DNA from: Alistipes sp.
GTDB taxonomy: Bacteria > Bacteroidota > Bacteroidia > Bacteroidales > Rikenellaceae
Assembly (NCBI GenBank): GCA_017934845.1
Contig: JAGBIR010000068.1
Coordinates: forward strand, 1-11,390
Length of the DNA: 11,390 nucleotides
Reading direction: 5' to 3'
Shown in pieces: positions 1 through 6,281 of the stretch; within the stretch, counting starts at the first letter, position 1, and every line of letters begins with the position of its first letter. A program made the position numbers and the translations under genes. The notes beneath the pieces are model-generated. The model saw only the letters and a list, made by a program, of their open reading frames with translations, did not search any database and had not been told where the DNA came from.

Positions 1-220
1 TCAGACCGTAACAAAACGTGCGCACAACCGTCTTTATCACAAGACTGCTCGTAATGCTGTAAAGGCTTTGCGTAACACTACAGAGAAGGCAGCTGCTGTT
101 GCTGCTCTTCCTAAGGTATGCTCTATGCTCGATAAGTTGGCTAAGCACGGCATTATCCACAAGAATAAGGCCGCTAACTTGAAGAGCTCTTTGGCATTGC
201 ACGTAAATGCTTTGGCATAA
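1..220 (+). CDS. rpsT: 30S ribosomal protein S20, 3' part (5' end outside window)
   Basis: Reading from base 2, 72 residues run to a TAA at 218-220. S20 binds 16S rRNA early in assembly of the small subunit. The sequence is very basic and alanine-rich and shows the family's helical pattern: a segment with NRLYHKTARNAVKALR, then a middle part ending in LPKVCSMLDKLAKHGIIHKNKAANLKS and a short alanine/leucine tail. S20 is usually about 84-88 residues, so only roughly a dozen N-terminal residues are missing. It is followed at once by a strong hairpin terminator, so it looks like the last or only gene of its transcript. The family assignment is from recognised motifs; the promoter lies outside the window. 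Confidence 0.93.
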   Translation, partial: QTVTKRAHNRLYHKTARNAVKALRNTTEKAAAVAALPKVCSMLDKLAKHGIIHKNKAANLKSSLALHVNALA

Positions 221-241
221 GCTTTAAGGCTTAAGGGTCTA

Positions 242-286
242 AACAATAGAGGCTGTCACCATTGTGGCAGCCTTCATTGTTTTTTA
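242..286. terminator. Intrinsic terminator of rpsT
   Basis: A 10-bp stem (250-259 with 264-273, one G-T pair) closes a 4-base CATT loop. An outer 6-bp stem (242-247 with 276-281) extends it, and a run of six T follows on the plus strand. This is a strong rho-independent terminator for rpsT. The outer A-rich side could make it partly active for leftward transcripts leaving the regulator gene. Confidence 0.85.
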
Positions 287-294
287 TCGGTATT

Positions 295-324
295 GTCTGA
301 TGGGCTCTTTTGGCGTCTGGCTCG
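295..324. repeat. Partial copy of a repeat, also present at 1408-1437
   Basis: These 30 bases match 1408-1437 at 28 of 30 positions in the same orientation. The matching block includes TTTTGGCGTCTGGCTCG. Just after it, 323-329 and 331-337 form a tight inverted repeat (CGGTCGT/ACGACCG), and the similarity to the second copy stops there. The two copies lie on either side of the regulator/membrane-protein pair. The match is seen directly; calling it a dispersed genomic repeat is inference. Confidence 0.7.
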
Positions 325-374
325 GTCGTAACGACCGTTTCCTGAAGCATAATGGTGGAAATGTCTGCAACATA

Positions 375-419
375 ATACTCTCTCCTAAGAAGGGGGAGTC
401 CCGTTAGGGGAGGGGGTAT
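375..419. repeat. GC-rich hairpin downstream of the regulator gene
   Basis: Bases 376-388 pair with 404-418, allowing G-T pairs and a two-base G bulge, around a purine-rich loop that can itself fold (GGG-AGT-CCC). It sits about 20 bases beyond the stop codon of the leftward regulator gene. It has no adjoining T-run on the minus strand, so it is not a standard terminator. It could stabilise the 3' end of the mRNA or belong to a dispersed palindromic repeat. Confidence 0.5.
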
Positions 420-435
420 GATATTGTTTGAATTC

Positions 436-726
436 TCAAAATCCTTTTCCGATATACGATCGCAGGGCATCGACATACTCTTCGAAGGCAGCTACACCTT
501 GCTCGGTTATCGAACACGTTGTGCGTGGTTTCTTGCCGTTGAAACCCTTCTCCACCAAGATATATCCCGCCTGTTGCAGCTTGTCGATCTGCACACTTAG
601 GTTGCCCGCCGTTGCTCCAGTCTGCTCACGCAGATAGACAAAGTCGGCACTCTCGACACTTATGAGTATCGACATTATAGCCAGACGCAGCTCCGAGTGC
701 AGAAGGGGATTTAGTTCGCGCAACAT
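436..726 (-). CDS. Winged-helix transcriptional regulator (HTH_34/MarR-like, single domain)
   Basis: This 96-residue protein is essentially one winged-helix DNA-binding domain. An N-terminal helix (NPLLHSELRLAIMSIL, about 6-21) leads into the helix-turn-helix. The recognition helix is around TAGNLSVQIDKLQQAG (39-54), and the wing (YILVEKGFNGKKPRTTCSIT, about 55-74) is followed by a C-terminal helix that probably dimerises. This is the compact regulator type grouped in Pfam HTH_34, often encoded beside a membrane protein in Bacteroidetes. Its start lies 4 bases after the stop of the upstream membrane-protein gene, so the two are surely co-transcribed. An AAGGAG directly abuts the ATG, so the TTG one codon later is a possible alternative start. 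No ligand-binding domain is visible, and target and signal are unknown. Confidence 0.85.
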   Translation of the reverse strand: MLRELNPLLHSELRLAIMSILISVESADFVYLREQTGATAGNLSVQIDKLQQAGYILVEKGFNGKKPRTTCSITEQGVAAFEEYVDALRSYIGKGF

Positions 727-730
727 CTCC

Positions 731-1366
731 TTATCGTTTTCGTGTTTTGTAATTCAGTATATGCCCCGGCACAACCATCATTACAAAGAATATCGCCGCA
801 AAGATAAGAATTTCTGTGCTAAGATATGCAATGGCAGCCTCCACATTGTTGCTACCCATTATTTCAGCCTTGTAGATGTAGAAGTGGCGCAACGGGAAGA
901 TAGCTGACGCTGCCATTGCCAACGCTCCGCACCACTTTGTGCTTTTTTCGCGAAGGATAATGCCCGTTATGAGCGTACCTATACCCATCAACAGCACTAT
1001 AAGCGAGAATAACGATGCCTTATAGGCTGCGGCAATCAGGTAAACGAAGATTGTCGAGAGGCCCAGCACCCACCACATTGCCGAAATCGTGCGGTCGATA
1101 TGGTTCTTTGCACCCTTCTCCTGATTGCGTATGGCGAACATCATTGCGGGCCAGCCGAGAATCGGGATTGCAAACCACATCCACGTCCAGCCATAGGGCC
1201 ATTGTTGTGCCATTACGAAATACTCAAAAATCGATACCGCAACCGTAATGTAGCCCCACACCAAGAATGGAGTACCTGAGTTTTGCGCCAAACGTTTGCG
1301 CGAGTCCTTAATCATCGAGGTTATGAGTTCTAAACTCTGCTCCTCAGTAAATTTTGTTTTTTCCAT
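731..1366 (-). CDS. Six-helix integral membrane protein of unknown function, partner of the regulator
   Basis: This 211-residue protein starts with a charged, helical cytoplasmic segment of about 30 residues (EEQSLELITSMIKDSRKRLA). About six hydrophobic helices follow, near 33-53, 60-78, 94-113, 118-137, 145-160 and 180-205, and the C-terminal tail is basic (NYKTRKR). There is no signal peptide, catalytic motif or transporter signature that I recognise. The layout resembles uncharacterised Bacteroidales membrane proteins encoded with a small winged-helix regulator, as here. The ATG at 1364-1366 is the first plausible start and gives the expected N-terminal segment. A role in sensing or in controlling the regulator is inference from the tight gene pair. 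The upstream leader is unusually long (see the promoter at 1529-1560). Confidence 0.8.
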   Translation of the reverse strand: MEKTKFTEEQSLELITSMIKDSRKRLAQNSGTPFLVWGYITVAVSIFEYFVMAQQWPYGWTWMWFAIPILGWPAMMFAIRNQEKGAKNHIDRTISAMWWVLGLSTIFVYLIAAAYKASLFSLIVLLMGIGTLITGIILREKSTKWCGALAMAASAIFPLRHFYIYKAEIMGSNNVEAAIAYLSTEILIFAAIFFVMMVVPGHILNYKTRKR

Positions 1367-1390
1367 AAATGTATTATAATAAATGTATTA
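1367..1390. repeat. 10-bp direct repeat just upstream of the membrane-protein start
   Basis: AAATGTATTA occurs at 1367-1376 and again at 1381-1390, a 14-base period, directly before the leftward ATG. It lies in the transcribed leader if the promoter at 1529-1560 is used. It could be an operator or simply AT-rich sequence. Confidence 0.45.
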
Positions 1391-1407
1391 GTTGAGGTGT
1401 TCGGGGT

Positions 1408-1503
1408 GTCTGATGGCCTATTTTGGCGTCTGGCTCGCTGTCAAAATCCTCACATACGCCGAGTATGCTGCGGTTGTGCCAACTTCGACCAGCCTCAAAA
1501 TAG
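1408..1503. repeat. Imperfect palindromic repeat element in the leader of the regulator operon
   Basis: The ends are exact inverted repeats: CTATTTTG at 1418-1425 and CAAAATAG at 1496-1503. The stem continues imperfectly inward (CTGGCTCG on one side, CGACCAG on the other), so about 86 bases could fold into one long irregular hairpin. The left 30 bases (1408-1437) recur at 295-324. No open reading frame in it looks real. It resembles a small REP- or MITE-like repeat rather than a gene; this classification is inference. Confidence 0.6.
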
Positions 1504-1528
1504 TCTTACCCCCCCCGTTTTCCTATTG

Positions 1529-1560
1529 CAAATATAAAGTAGTTTATTTTATAAACCAAA
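1529..1560 (-). promoter_or_regulatory. Promoter for the membrane-protein/regulator operon
   Basis: Read on the minus strand, a -33 TTTG (1557-1560) and a -7 TATATTTG (1529-1536) are separated by exactly 20 bases. This matches the Bacteroidetes primary-sigma consensus TTTG / TAnnTTTG. Transcription should begin near 1522, leaving about 155 nt of leader before the ATG at 1366. That leader holds an eight-base C tract (1509-1516; G in the transcript) and the palindromic repeat. Confidence 0.75.
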
Positions 1561-1602
1561 TTTTCAACAAAAAAATTCCCAATAAAATCGTGGGGTAAGG
1601 GG

Positions 1603-1622
1603 TTGATGTATAAATACATCAA
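1603..1622. repeat. 9-bp perfect inverted repeat between two leftward genes
   Basis: TTGATGTAT (1603-1611) and ATACATCAA (1614-1622) are perfect inverted repeats around two A bases. It lies about 18 bases past the stop of the leftward methionine sulfoxide reductase gene. On that strand the T-run comes before the hairpin, not after it, so it is not a normal terminator. It is about 43 bases upstream of the -33 box at 1557-1560 and could be an operator. Confidence 0.45.
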
Positions 1623-1640
1623 AAAATCTTAAATAGTATC

Positions 1641-2123
1641 TTATTCTCCTGTCTGATAGAGTGTGCCGACAATCTTCTCCAGCCAAAGGCGGTCAATCTC
1701 GTCGAAGGTGGCAATATGCTCGCTGTCGATATCCAGCACCGCTACAATCTCCTCTTTACACCATACGGGAACGACAATCTCGCTGCGCGATAGCGAACTG
1801 CAAGCTATGTGGCCGGGGAACTGCTCTACATCCTCGACAACTACGCTGCGCTGCTCCTTCCACGCCGTACCGCACACACCTCGGCCGTAGGCGATGCGAC
1901 TGCAAGCCAAAGGGCCTTGAAATGGGCCGAGCAGAAGCTCCTCACCCACAACGCGATAGAATCCTGTCCACCAGAATCCAAACGTCAGGTGAATCATTGC
2001 CGCAATGTTTGCCATGTTGGCAATCGTATCCTTTTCACCCTCGACCAATGCCTTGACCTGCTTATATAAAAGTTCGTATCGCTGCTCTTTGCCACCCTCG
2101 GCAATCAAAAGATTTTCTGCCAT
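1641..2123 (-). CDS. msrC: Free methionine-(R)-sulfoxide reductase (fRMsr, GAF domain)
   Basis: The 160-residue protein is a single GAF domain of the fRMsr family, which reduces free L-methionine-(R)-sulfoxide to methionine in the cytoplasm, repairing oxidised methionine. The fRMsr core is clear: FWWTGFYRV, then LLLGPFQGPLAC, GRGVCGTAW, the HIACSSLSRSEIVVPV segment and LDIDSEH. The three conserved cysteines are Cys74, Cys84 and Cys108, with the same 10 and 24 spacing as Cys84/94/118 of the E. coli enzyme, so an active enzyme is expected. I chose the ATG at 2121-2123; a TTG two codons upstream is possible but less likely. It diverges from the pepD-like gene, with a -7 box at 2144-2151. The symbol follows E. 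coli usage. Confidence 0.93.
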   Translation of the reverse strand: MAENLLIAEGGKEQRYELLYKQVKALVEGEKDTIANMANIAAMIHLTFGFWWTGFYRVVGEELLLGPFQGPLACSRIAYGRGVCGTAWKEQRSVVVEDVEQFPGHIACSSLSRSEIVVPVWCKEEIVAVLDIDSEHIATFDEIDRLWLEKIVGTLYQTGE

Positions 2124-2143
2124 ATTCAATAGTATTTACCTCT

Positions 2144-2151
2144 CAAATATA
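2144..2151 (-). promoter_or_regulatory. -7 box of the methionine sulfoxide reductase gene
   Basis: On the minus strand this reads TATATTTG, a full match to TAnnTTTG, and lies 20 bases upstream of the ATG. No TTTG is seen 19-21 bases further upstream, so the -33 part is weak. That position overlaps the -7 box of the divergent pepD promoter. Confidence 0.6.
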
Positions 2152-2172
2152 CGAATTATTATCTATTTTTTG

Positions 2173-2180
2173 TAAATTTG
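2173..2180 (+). promoter_or_regulatory. -7 box of the pepD-like gene
   Basis: TAAATTTG matches TAnnTTTG and is 30 bases before the chosen ATG at 2211. No good -33 TTTG is seen at the usual distance. The TTG inside this box is in frame with the gene but is part of the promoter and should not be taken as the start. Confidence 0.6.
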
Positions 2181-2210
2181 CTAAATGTGAACAAATTAAA
2201 ACTACATAAT

Positions 2211-3656
2211 ATGCAAATTAAAGATCTACAGCCAAGCATCGTATGGGAGCAGTTCGATGCCATTACAAAGATTCCCCGCCCCTCGAAGAAGGAGGGCAAG
2301 ATAATAGAGTTTTTGATCGATTTTGCCCAACAGCACAACCTCGAGTGGCAGCGCGATGCAATAGGAAATGTCGTTATGCGCAAGCCCGCAACCGCAGGTT
2401 ACGAGGATCGTCCGACCATCATTTTGCAGTCGCATATGGATATGGTCTGCGAGAAGAATAGCGATGTGGTCTTCGACTTCGACAACGACGCCATCCGCAC
2501 CAAAATCGATGGCGAGTGGGTTAAGGCCGAGGGTACAACGCTTGGAGCAGACTGCGGTATAGGTATGGCTGCGGCTATGGCGATGCTTATCGACGAGAGT
2601 GTTGAGCATGGCCCGCTGGAGGCTCTATTTACCGTCGATGAGGAGACCGGCCTGACGGGTGCTTTCGAGCTTGGCGAAGGTATGCTTACGGGTAAATACC
2701 TCGTAAATCTCGACTCGGAGGACGAGGGCGAGATTTTCATCGGTTGCGCGGGAGGCGTTGATACGGTTGCCACATTTAAGTTGACCGAGGAGGCAGCTCC
2801 CGAAGGTTACTGCTACTATCGTGTAGATGTAAAGGATTTGTTGGGTGGTCACTCGGGCGACGATATAAATAAGGGACGTGCCAACTCAAACAAACTCATT
2901 GCCCGACTGATGCTCTCGGCTCAGGAGCAGTTCGGTGCCCGTGTTGGTCGTATTGAGGGTGGAAACCTGCGCAATGCCATACCTCGCGAGGCCTATGCTG
3001 TGGTGGGCGTGCCGGCTGAGAATAGAGCGGCTTTTGAAGAGTTGGTGCATAGCTATACTGCAAATGTCAAGGCTACGTTTGCAGCCACAGAGCCAGATAT
3101 GAATATTACGTTACACCATGTGGACGGAATCACAGATCTGCTTACGCAAGACTTGCAGAGTCGTCTGCTTACGGCTTTGGTTTGGGTACCAAATGGAGTT
3201 ATCGATATGTCGCAGGTTATGGAGGGCTTGGTTGAGACCTCTACAAATCTTGCTTCGGTGAAGTTTATTGGTGAGGATATTGTGGTGACAACATCACAGC
3301 GTTCATCGGTGGAGAGCAGTAAACTCGCCGTGAAGGAGTCTGTACATGCGTGCTTTGCAAATTCCGGCGCCGATGTTGAACACTCCGACGGCTATCCGGG
3401 CTGGGCTCCCAACCCCGATTCGCATCTGTTGCGCGTAACGGTGGAGAGCTACGAGCGATTATTCGGTAAAACGCCCATTGTGCGTGCCGTACATGCGGGC
3501 CTTGAGTGTGGACTCTTCCTTGAGAAGTACCCCCATCTCGAGATGGTATCGTTTGGTCCGACAATCCGCGGTGTACACTCGCCCGACGAGCGTCTGGAGA
3601 TTGCCACGGTCGAGAAGTTTTGGTTGCACTTGAAGGATGTGGTAAAGGCTATATAA
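2211..3656 (+). CDS. pepD: Aminoacyl-histidine dipeptidase (PepD, peptidase family M20)
   Basis: This 481-residue cytoplasmic metallopeptidase hydrolyses Xaa-His and related dipeptides such as carnosine, probably to recycle peptides as amino acids. The M20 di-zinc site is complete: His75 and Asp77 in SHMDMV, Asp114 in ADCGIG, Glu144-Glu145 in DEETG, Asp168 in NLDSEDEGE and His456 in RGVHSPDE. Each position is exactly five less than in Vibrio PepD (80, 82, 119, 149/150, 173, 461 from memory), and the length agrees. The GGHSGDDI segment near 212-219 marks the lid/dimerisation domain, and HAGLECG (428-434) is also typical. I start at the ATG at 2211, giving MQIKDLQPSIVW as in related proteins. 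It has its own promoter and a strong terminator, so it is probably a single-gene transcript. Confidence 0.95.
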   Translation: MQIKDLQPSIVWEQFDAITKIPRPSKKEGKIIEFLIDFAQQHNLEWQRDAIGNVVMRKPATAGYEDRPTIILQSHMDMVCEKNSDVVFDFDNDAIRTKIDGEWVKAEGTTLGADCGIGMAAAMAMLIDESVEHGPLEALFTVDEETGLTGAFELGEGMLTGKYLVNLDSEDEGEIFIGCAGGVDTVATFKLTEEAAPEGYCYYRVDVKDLLGGHSGDDINKGRANSNKLIARLMLSAQEQFGARVGRIEGGNLRNAIPREAYAVVGVPAENRAAFEELVHSYTANVKATFAATEPDMNITLHHVDGITDLLTQDLQSRLLTALVWVPNGVIDMSQVMEGLVETSTNLASVKFIGEDIVVTTSQRSSVESSKLAVKESVHACFANSGADVEHSDGYPGWAPNPDSHLLRVTVESYERLFGKTPIVRAVHAGLECGLFLEKYPHLEMVSFGPTIRGVHSPDERLEIATVEKFWLHLKDVVKAI

Positions 3657-3662
3657 TTTAAG

Positions 3663-3700
3663 AATGAGGGTGTTCCGATTTGTCGAACACTCTCATTTTT
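3663..3700 (+). terminator. Terminator of the pepD-like gene, with a promoter box in its loop
   Basis: A 13-bp stem (3663-3675 with 3685-3697, one G-T pair) closes a 9-base loop and is followed by T residues to 3700. It begins 6 bases after the stop codon. The loop and descending arm hold TTTG at 3679-3682, the -33 box of the next gene. Confidence 0.88.
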
Positions 3701-3710
3701 CATATCTTTG
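3679..3710 (+). promoter_or_regulatory. Promoter of the 811-residue outer-membrane protein gene
   Basis: TTTG at 3679-3682 and TATCTTTG at 3703-3710 are separated by exactly 20 bases. The expected start of transcription (about 3714) is at or next to the ATG at 3715, so the mRNA should be leaderless or nearly so. Confidence 0.75.
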
Positions 3711-3714
3711 TGTT

Positions 3715-6150
3715 ATGCGTTGGGCCATTTTGACAATATTGCTGGCATTTGCCATCTCCGCCTCGGCACAAGAGACGGTGGATGACTATACGCAATATTG
3801 GCTCGATGAGCAGAGTCTGATGCCCGATTACACGCTCACCGATACAATCCTCTTTTATCGCATAGCGCAGGATCAGCGCGACCTGTTTGGCGAGGTTAGC
3901 TCCTATGCCTTCTCGTTTGTGGGCTATTCGCGTCGTGGTGTTGATTATAGGAGTCGGAAATACTATCTCGACGGTATCGACGTGCGAACGCCAAATCTGC
4001 CTATCCTCCGACGGCTGGGCTTTACTTCGCGCTCGTATGGCGGTTTGCAGCATGGCAATCAGCAGATAAGTGGCGAGGCTGGCGAGGTGGAGTTTTCGAT
4101 TCTGGATGGCGTGCCGAATAATGGCGCAAACGTTGGTCTGTTCTTCTCGGGCAAGGGTTATCTTGGAGGAGTCAGAGGCTCGGTGAATGCTTCGATGCGG
4201 CACGGATGGAGCATGTCGGCATATGTTGCAGCGAGGGGTGGCGATGATCTCTATATTGATGGCCTCTATCGCGATATGGTTGAGGGTGGCTTGCGATTTA
4301 CCAAGCAGACACTCTTGGGAGATGTGTGGTCGATTGTCGTTGCTGCGTCGGCTGGTAATCGAGGCTTACGAAGTGGCTCAACCGAAGAGGCTTTCGCGCT
4401 TATAGGTAACAACCTCTACAATCCACTTTGGGGTCGCCAGCAGGGCGAGGAGCGCAACTCGCGCGTAAGGCGTGAAATGGTGCCATTTGCCGCAGTTACC
4501 TACTCGCGAGCTATTGGTTTTAAGTCGAGGATGACCCTCACAGTAGGTGGCGATTATGGTTTACGCCGACTCTCGTCACTCAGCTGGTTTGATGCCTCTA
4601 CACCGCGCCCCGACAACTATCGCTATATGCCGAGTTACTATGGTAATGAGTTTGTGGCCGAGAGTGTTGCCGATGAGTGGCGTGCGGGTAATGAACGATA
4701 CACTCAAATCGATTGGGCAGAGCTCTATCGCGTGAATAAGCTGTCGGACGACGGTGCCGTTTATGCCCTCGACGACCGCGTGGAGCGCATTGCGAGAGCC
4801 GAGGCCGCCATTAGAATCAATAGCGACCCGCGTAATAATATATCAATTTCGTATGGTCTGCGAGGCCGGTTCAACTCCTCGCGCCATTATCGTCAGATGC
4901 GTGATATGCTGGGCGCGAGCTATCTCGTTGACCTCGATTACTATCTGATAGATGACGATAGCTACTCTCATCGCCTGCAAAACGATTTGCGAAATCCCGA
5001 CCGTCGCGTAACAGAGGGCGACCGCTACTCGTATGACTATGCGTTGGAGGGGTATGAAGTCGAGGCCGACGTGCAGTTTGAGTATTACTTTGCACGATGG
5101 CGATTGGATGCCGACCTTGCGGTGGGTAGTGTGGCGATGTGGCGTAAGGGTTACTTCGAGAAGGAGCTATTCCCGTCTAACCGCTCCTATGGCCGATCGG
5201 TGGTGTCGCACTTTACGCCCTATACGGTAAAACTCTCGGCTGGTTATAGCTTTGCGATAAACCACTATGTAAATGTGGTGGCGATGGCGGCGGCTCGCGC
5301 ACCCTATGCTGCAAACATCTACCTTAATCCCGAGTATAATAATAGGCGTGTTGAGCGACCTGTAAGCGAAAAATCGTATGCTCTTGAAGCCAATTATAGC
5401 TACTCGTTGCCTGATGTCGATATAGCAGTGTCGGCTTATATCAACTCAACCCACGATGGCCGTCGAACATTCCGCGCCTACGATGATCTCACGCGCGAGT
5501 TTTGCGATGTCGATGTGAATGGTATTGCTACCCTGCGATATGGCGTTGAGGCGGCTGCGGAGATAAAGTTGAGCCGTCTGTTTCGTCTCTCGGCAGCCTT
5601 TGCAGCGGGCCGTTACCGCTATTTGAAAAATCCTGTTCTGACACACTATGCCGATGCCGACAATTATGTCGTAAGCCGCCGCAGCGAGAGCCTTGTTGAT
5701 GGATGTACGATTGGTGGCGCACCACAAATTGCTGCCTTTGCGTCGCTCACCTACCTGAACTATCGTGGCTGGGCCGCTTCGTGTAGCGTGCAGGGTGTGG
5801 CATCGCGATTTGTCGATCTGTCGTTTGTTAGGCGTACCGAACGTGTGGCACGTCAAGCTGCGGTGTCAAACGAATTGTATGATAGGTTTATGAGCCAATC
5901 GCGTCTGAATGATGCCGTTACGGTTGATGCGTCGTTATCACGATGGTTCCGCGTAGGTAAAGGTCGTATTTCGCTAACCTTATCGATAAAGAATCTGCTC
6001 GGCAGCCGCGATATAATTTATGATGGCTACGAGCCGTCGCGCATTAGAAATTATTATAGTGGCGAACAGCGCATATATCTGCCGCAGGACGATGTCGTCA
6101 CCTATGCCTACCCGCGCACGTTCTATGCCGTTGTATCGTGGAAATTCTAA
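3715..6150 (+). CDS. TonB-dependent-receptor-like outer-membrane protein with reduced plug
   Basis: From the ATG at 3715 the protein has 811 residues. It begins with a Sec signal peptide (MRWAILTILLAFAISASAQ, cut likely after Ala18). There is no obvious TonB box and no carboxypeptidase-regulatory (CNA-B-like) domain. A short stretch, about 70-135 (YSRRGVDYRSRKYYLDGIDV onward), resembles part of a TonB-receptor plug. The rest is a large beta-barrel rich in aromatic alternating strands, with a C-terminal receptor-like part (NLLGSRDIIYDGYEPSRIRN) and a terminal Phe (VVSWKF) typical of outer-membrane barrels. No SusD-like partner or transporter gene is adjacent, so the substrate cannot be inferred. 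An upstream in-frame ATG at 3664 lies in the terminator and would spoil the signal peptide. It could be an unusual TonB-dependent transporter or a barrel with another role. Confidence 0.8.
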   Translation: MRWAILTILLAFAISASAQETVDDYTQYWLDEQSLMPDYTLTDTILFYRIAQDQRDLFGEVSSYAFSFVGYSRRGVDYRSRKYYLDGIDVRTPNLPILRRLGFTSRSYGGLQHGNQQISGEAGEVEFSILDGVPNNGANVGLFFSGKGYLGGVRGSVNASMRHGWSMSAYVAARGGDDLYIDGLYRDMVEGGLRFTKQTLLGDVWSIVVAASAGNRGLRSGSTEEAFALIGNNLYNPLWGRQQGEERNSRVRREMVPFAAVTYSRAIGFKSRMTLTVGGDYGLRRLSSLSWFDASTPRPDNYRYMPSYYGNEFVAESVADEWRAGNERYTQIDWAELYRVNKLSDDGAVYALDDRVERIARAEAAIRINSDPRNNISISYGLRGRFNSSRHYRQMRDMLGASYLVDLDYYLIDDDSYSHRLQNDLRNPDRRVTEGDRYSYDYALEGYEVEADVQFEYYFARWRLDADLAVGSVAMWRKGYFEKELFPSNRSYGRSVVSHFTPYTVKLSAGYSFAINHYVNVVAMAAARAPYAANIYLNPEYNNRRVERPVSEKSYALEANYSYSLPDVDIAVSAYINSTHDGRRTFRAYDDLTREFCDVDVNGIATLRYGVEAAAEIKLSRLFRLSAAFAAGRYRYLKNPVLTHYADADNYVVSRRSESLVDGCTIGGAPQIAAFASLTYLNYRGWAASCSVQGVASRFVDLSFVRRTERVARQAAVSNELYDRFMSQSRLNDAVTVDASLSRWFRVGKGRISLTLSIKNLLGSRDIIYDGYEPSRIRNYYSGEQRIYLPQDDVVTYAYPRTFYAVVSWKF

Positions 6151-6223
6151 TCCTATTTTTGCATAAGCCGTGGCGAATGATTCGCATTTGGAACAGAGTG
6201 TATCGGCCTTTACTCTTTAGCTA

Positions 6224-6255
6224 TTTGGCAATTTATGCCAAAACCGTTATCTTTG
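6224..6255 (+). promoter_or_regulatory. Promoter of obgE with an inverted repeat over the -33 box
   Basis: TTTG at 6224-6227 and TATCTTTG at 6248-6255 are separated by exactly 20 bases, and the ATG lies 26 bases downstream. A 7-bp inverted repeat, TTTGGCA (6224-6230) and TGCCAAA (6236-6242) with a 5-base spacer, covers the -33 box and could be an operator. Confidence 0.75.
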
Positions 6256-6281
6256 CACGTTGAAATTTAAAACAGATAATT

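Noticed and set aside
231..476. 81-codon minus-strand reading frame across the intergenic repeats
   Set aside because: It overlaps the regulator gene, the hairpin at 375-419, the repeat and the rpsT terminator, and shows no protein-like features.
1603..1622. Inverted repeat as terminator of the methionine sulfoxide reductase gene
   Set aside because: On the minus strand the T-run is before the hairpin and C-rich sequence follows; kept only as a repeat.
2178..2210. In-frame TTG start for the dipeptidase gene
   Set aside because: That TTG is the end of the -7 promoter box, so it would not be within a translated leader; the ATG at 2211 gives the family's normal N-terminus.
3715..6150. SusC-type glycan receptor
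   Set aside because: No SusD-like neighbour, no regulatory N-terminal domain and no SusC signature motif are visible.
6154..6161. TATTTTTG, a match to the -7 consensus just after the 811-residue gene
   Set aside because: No TTTG lies near 20 bases upstream, and obgE already has a complete promoter at 6224-6255. A chance match in AT-rich sequence is likely.
6173..6185. Inverted repeat GCGAAT/ATTCGC as terminator of the 811-residue gene
   Set aside because: The loop would be only one base and no T-run follows, so I did not list it as a terminator.
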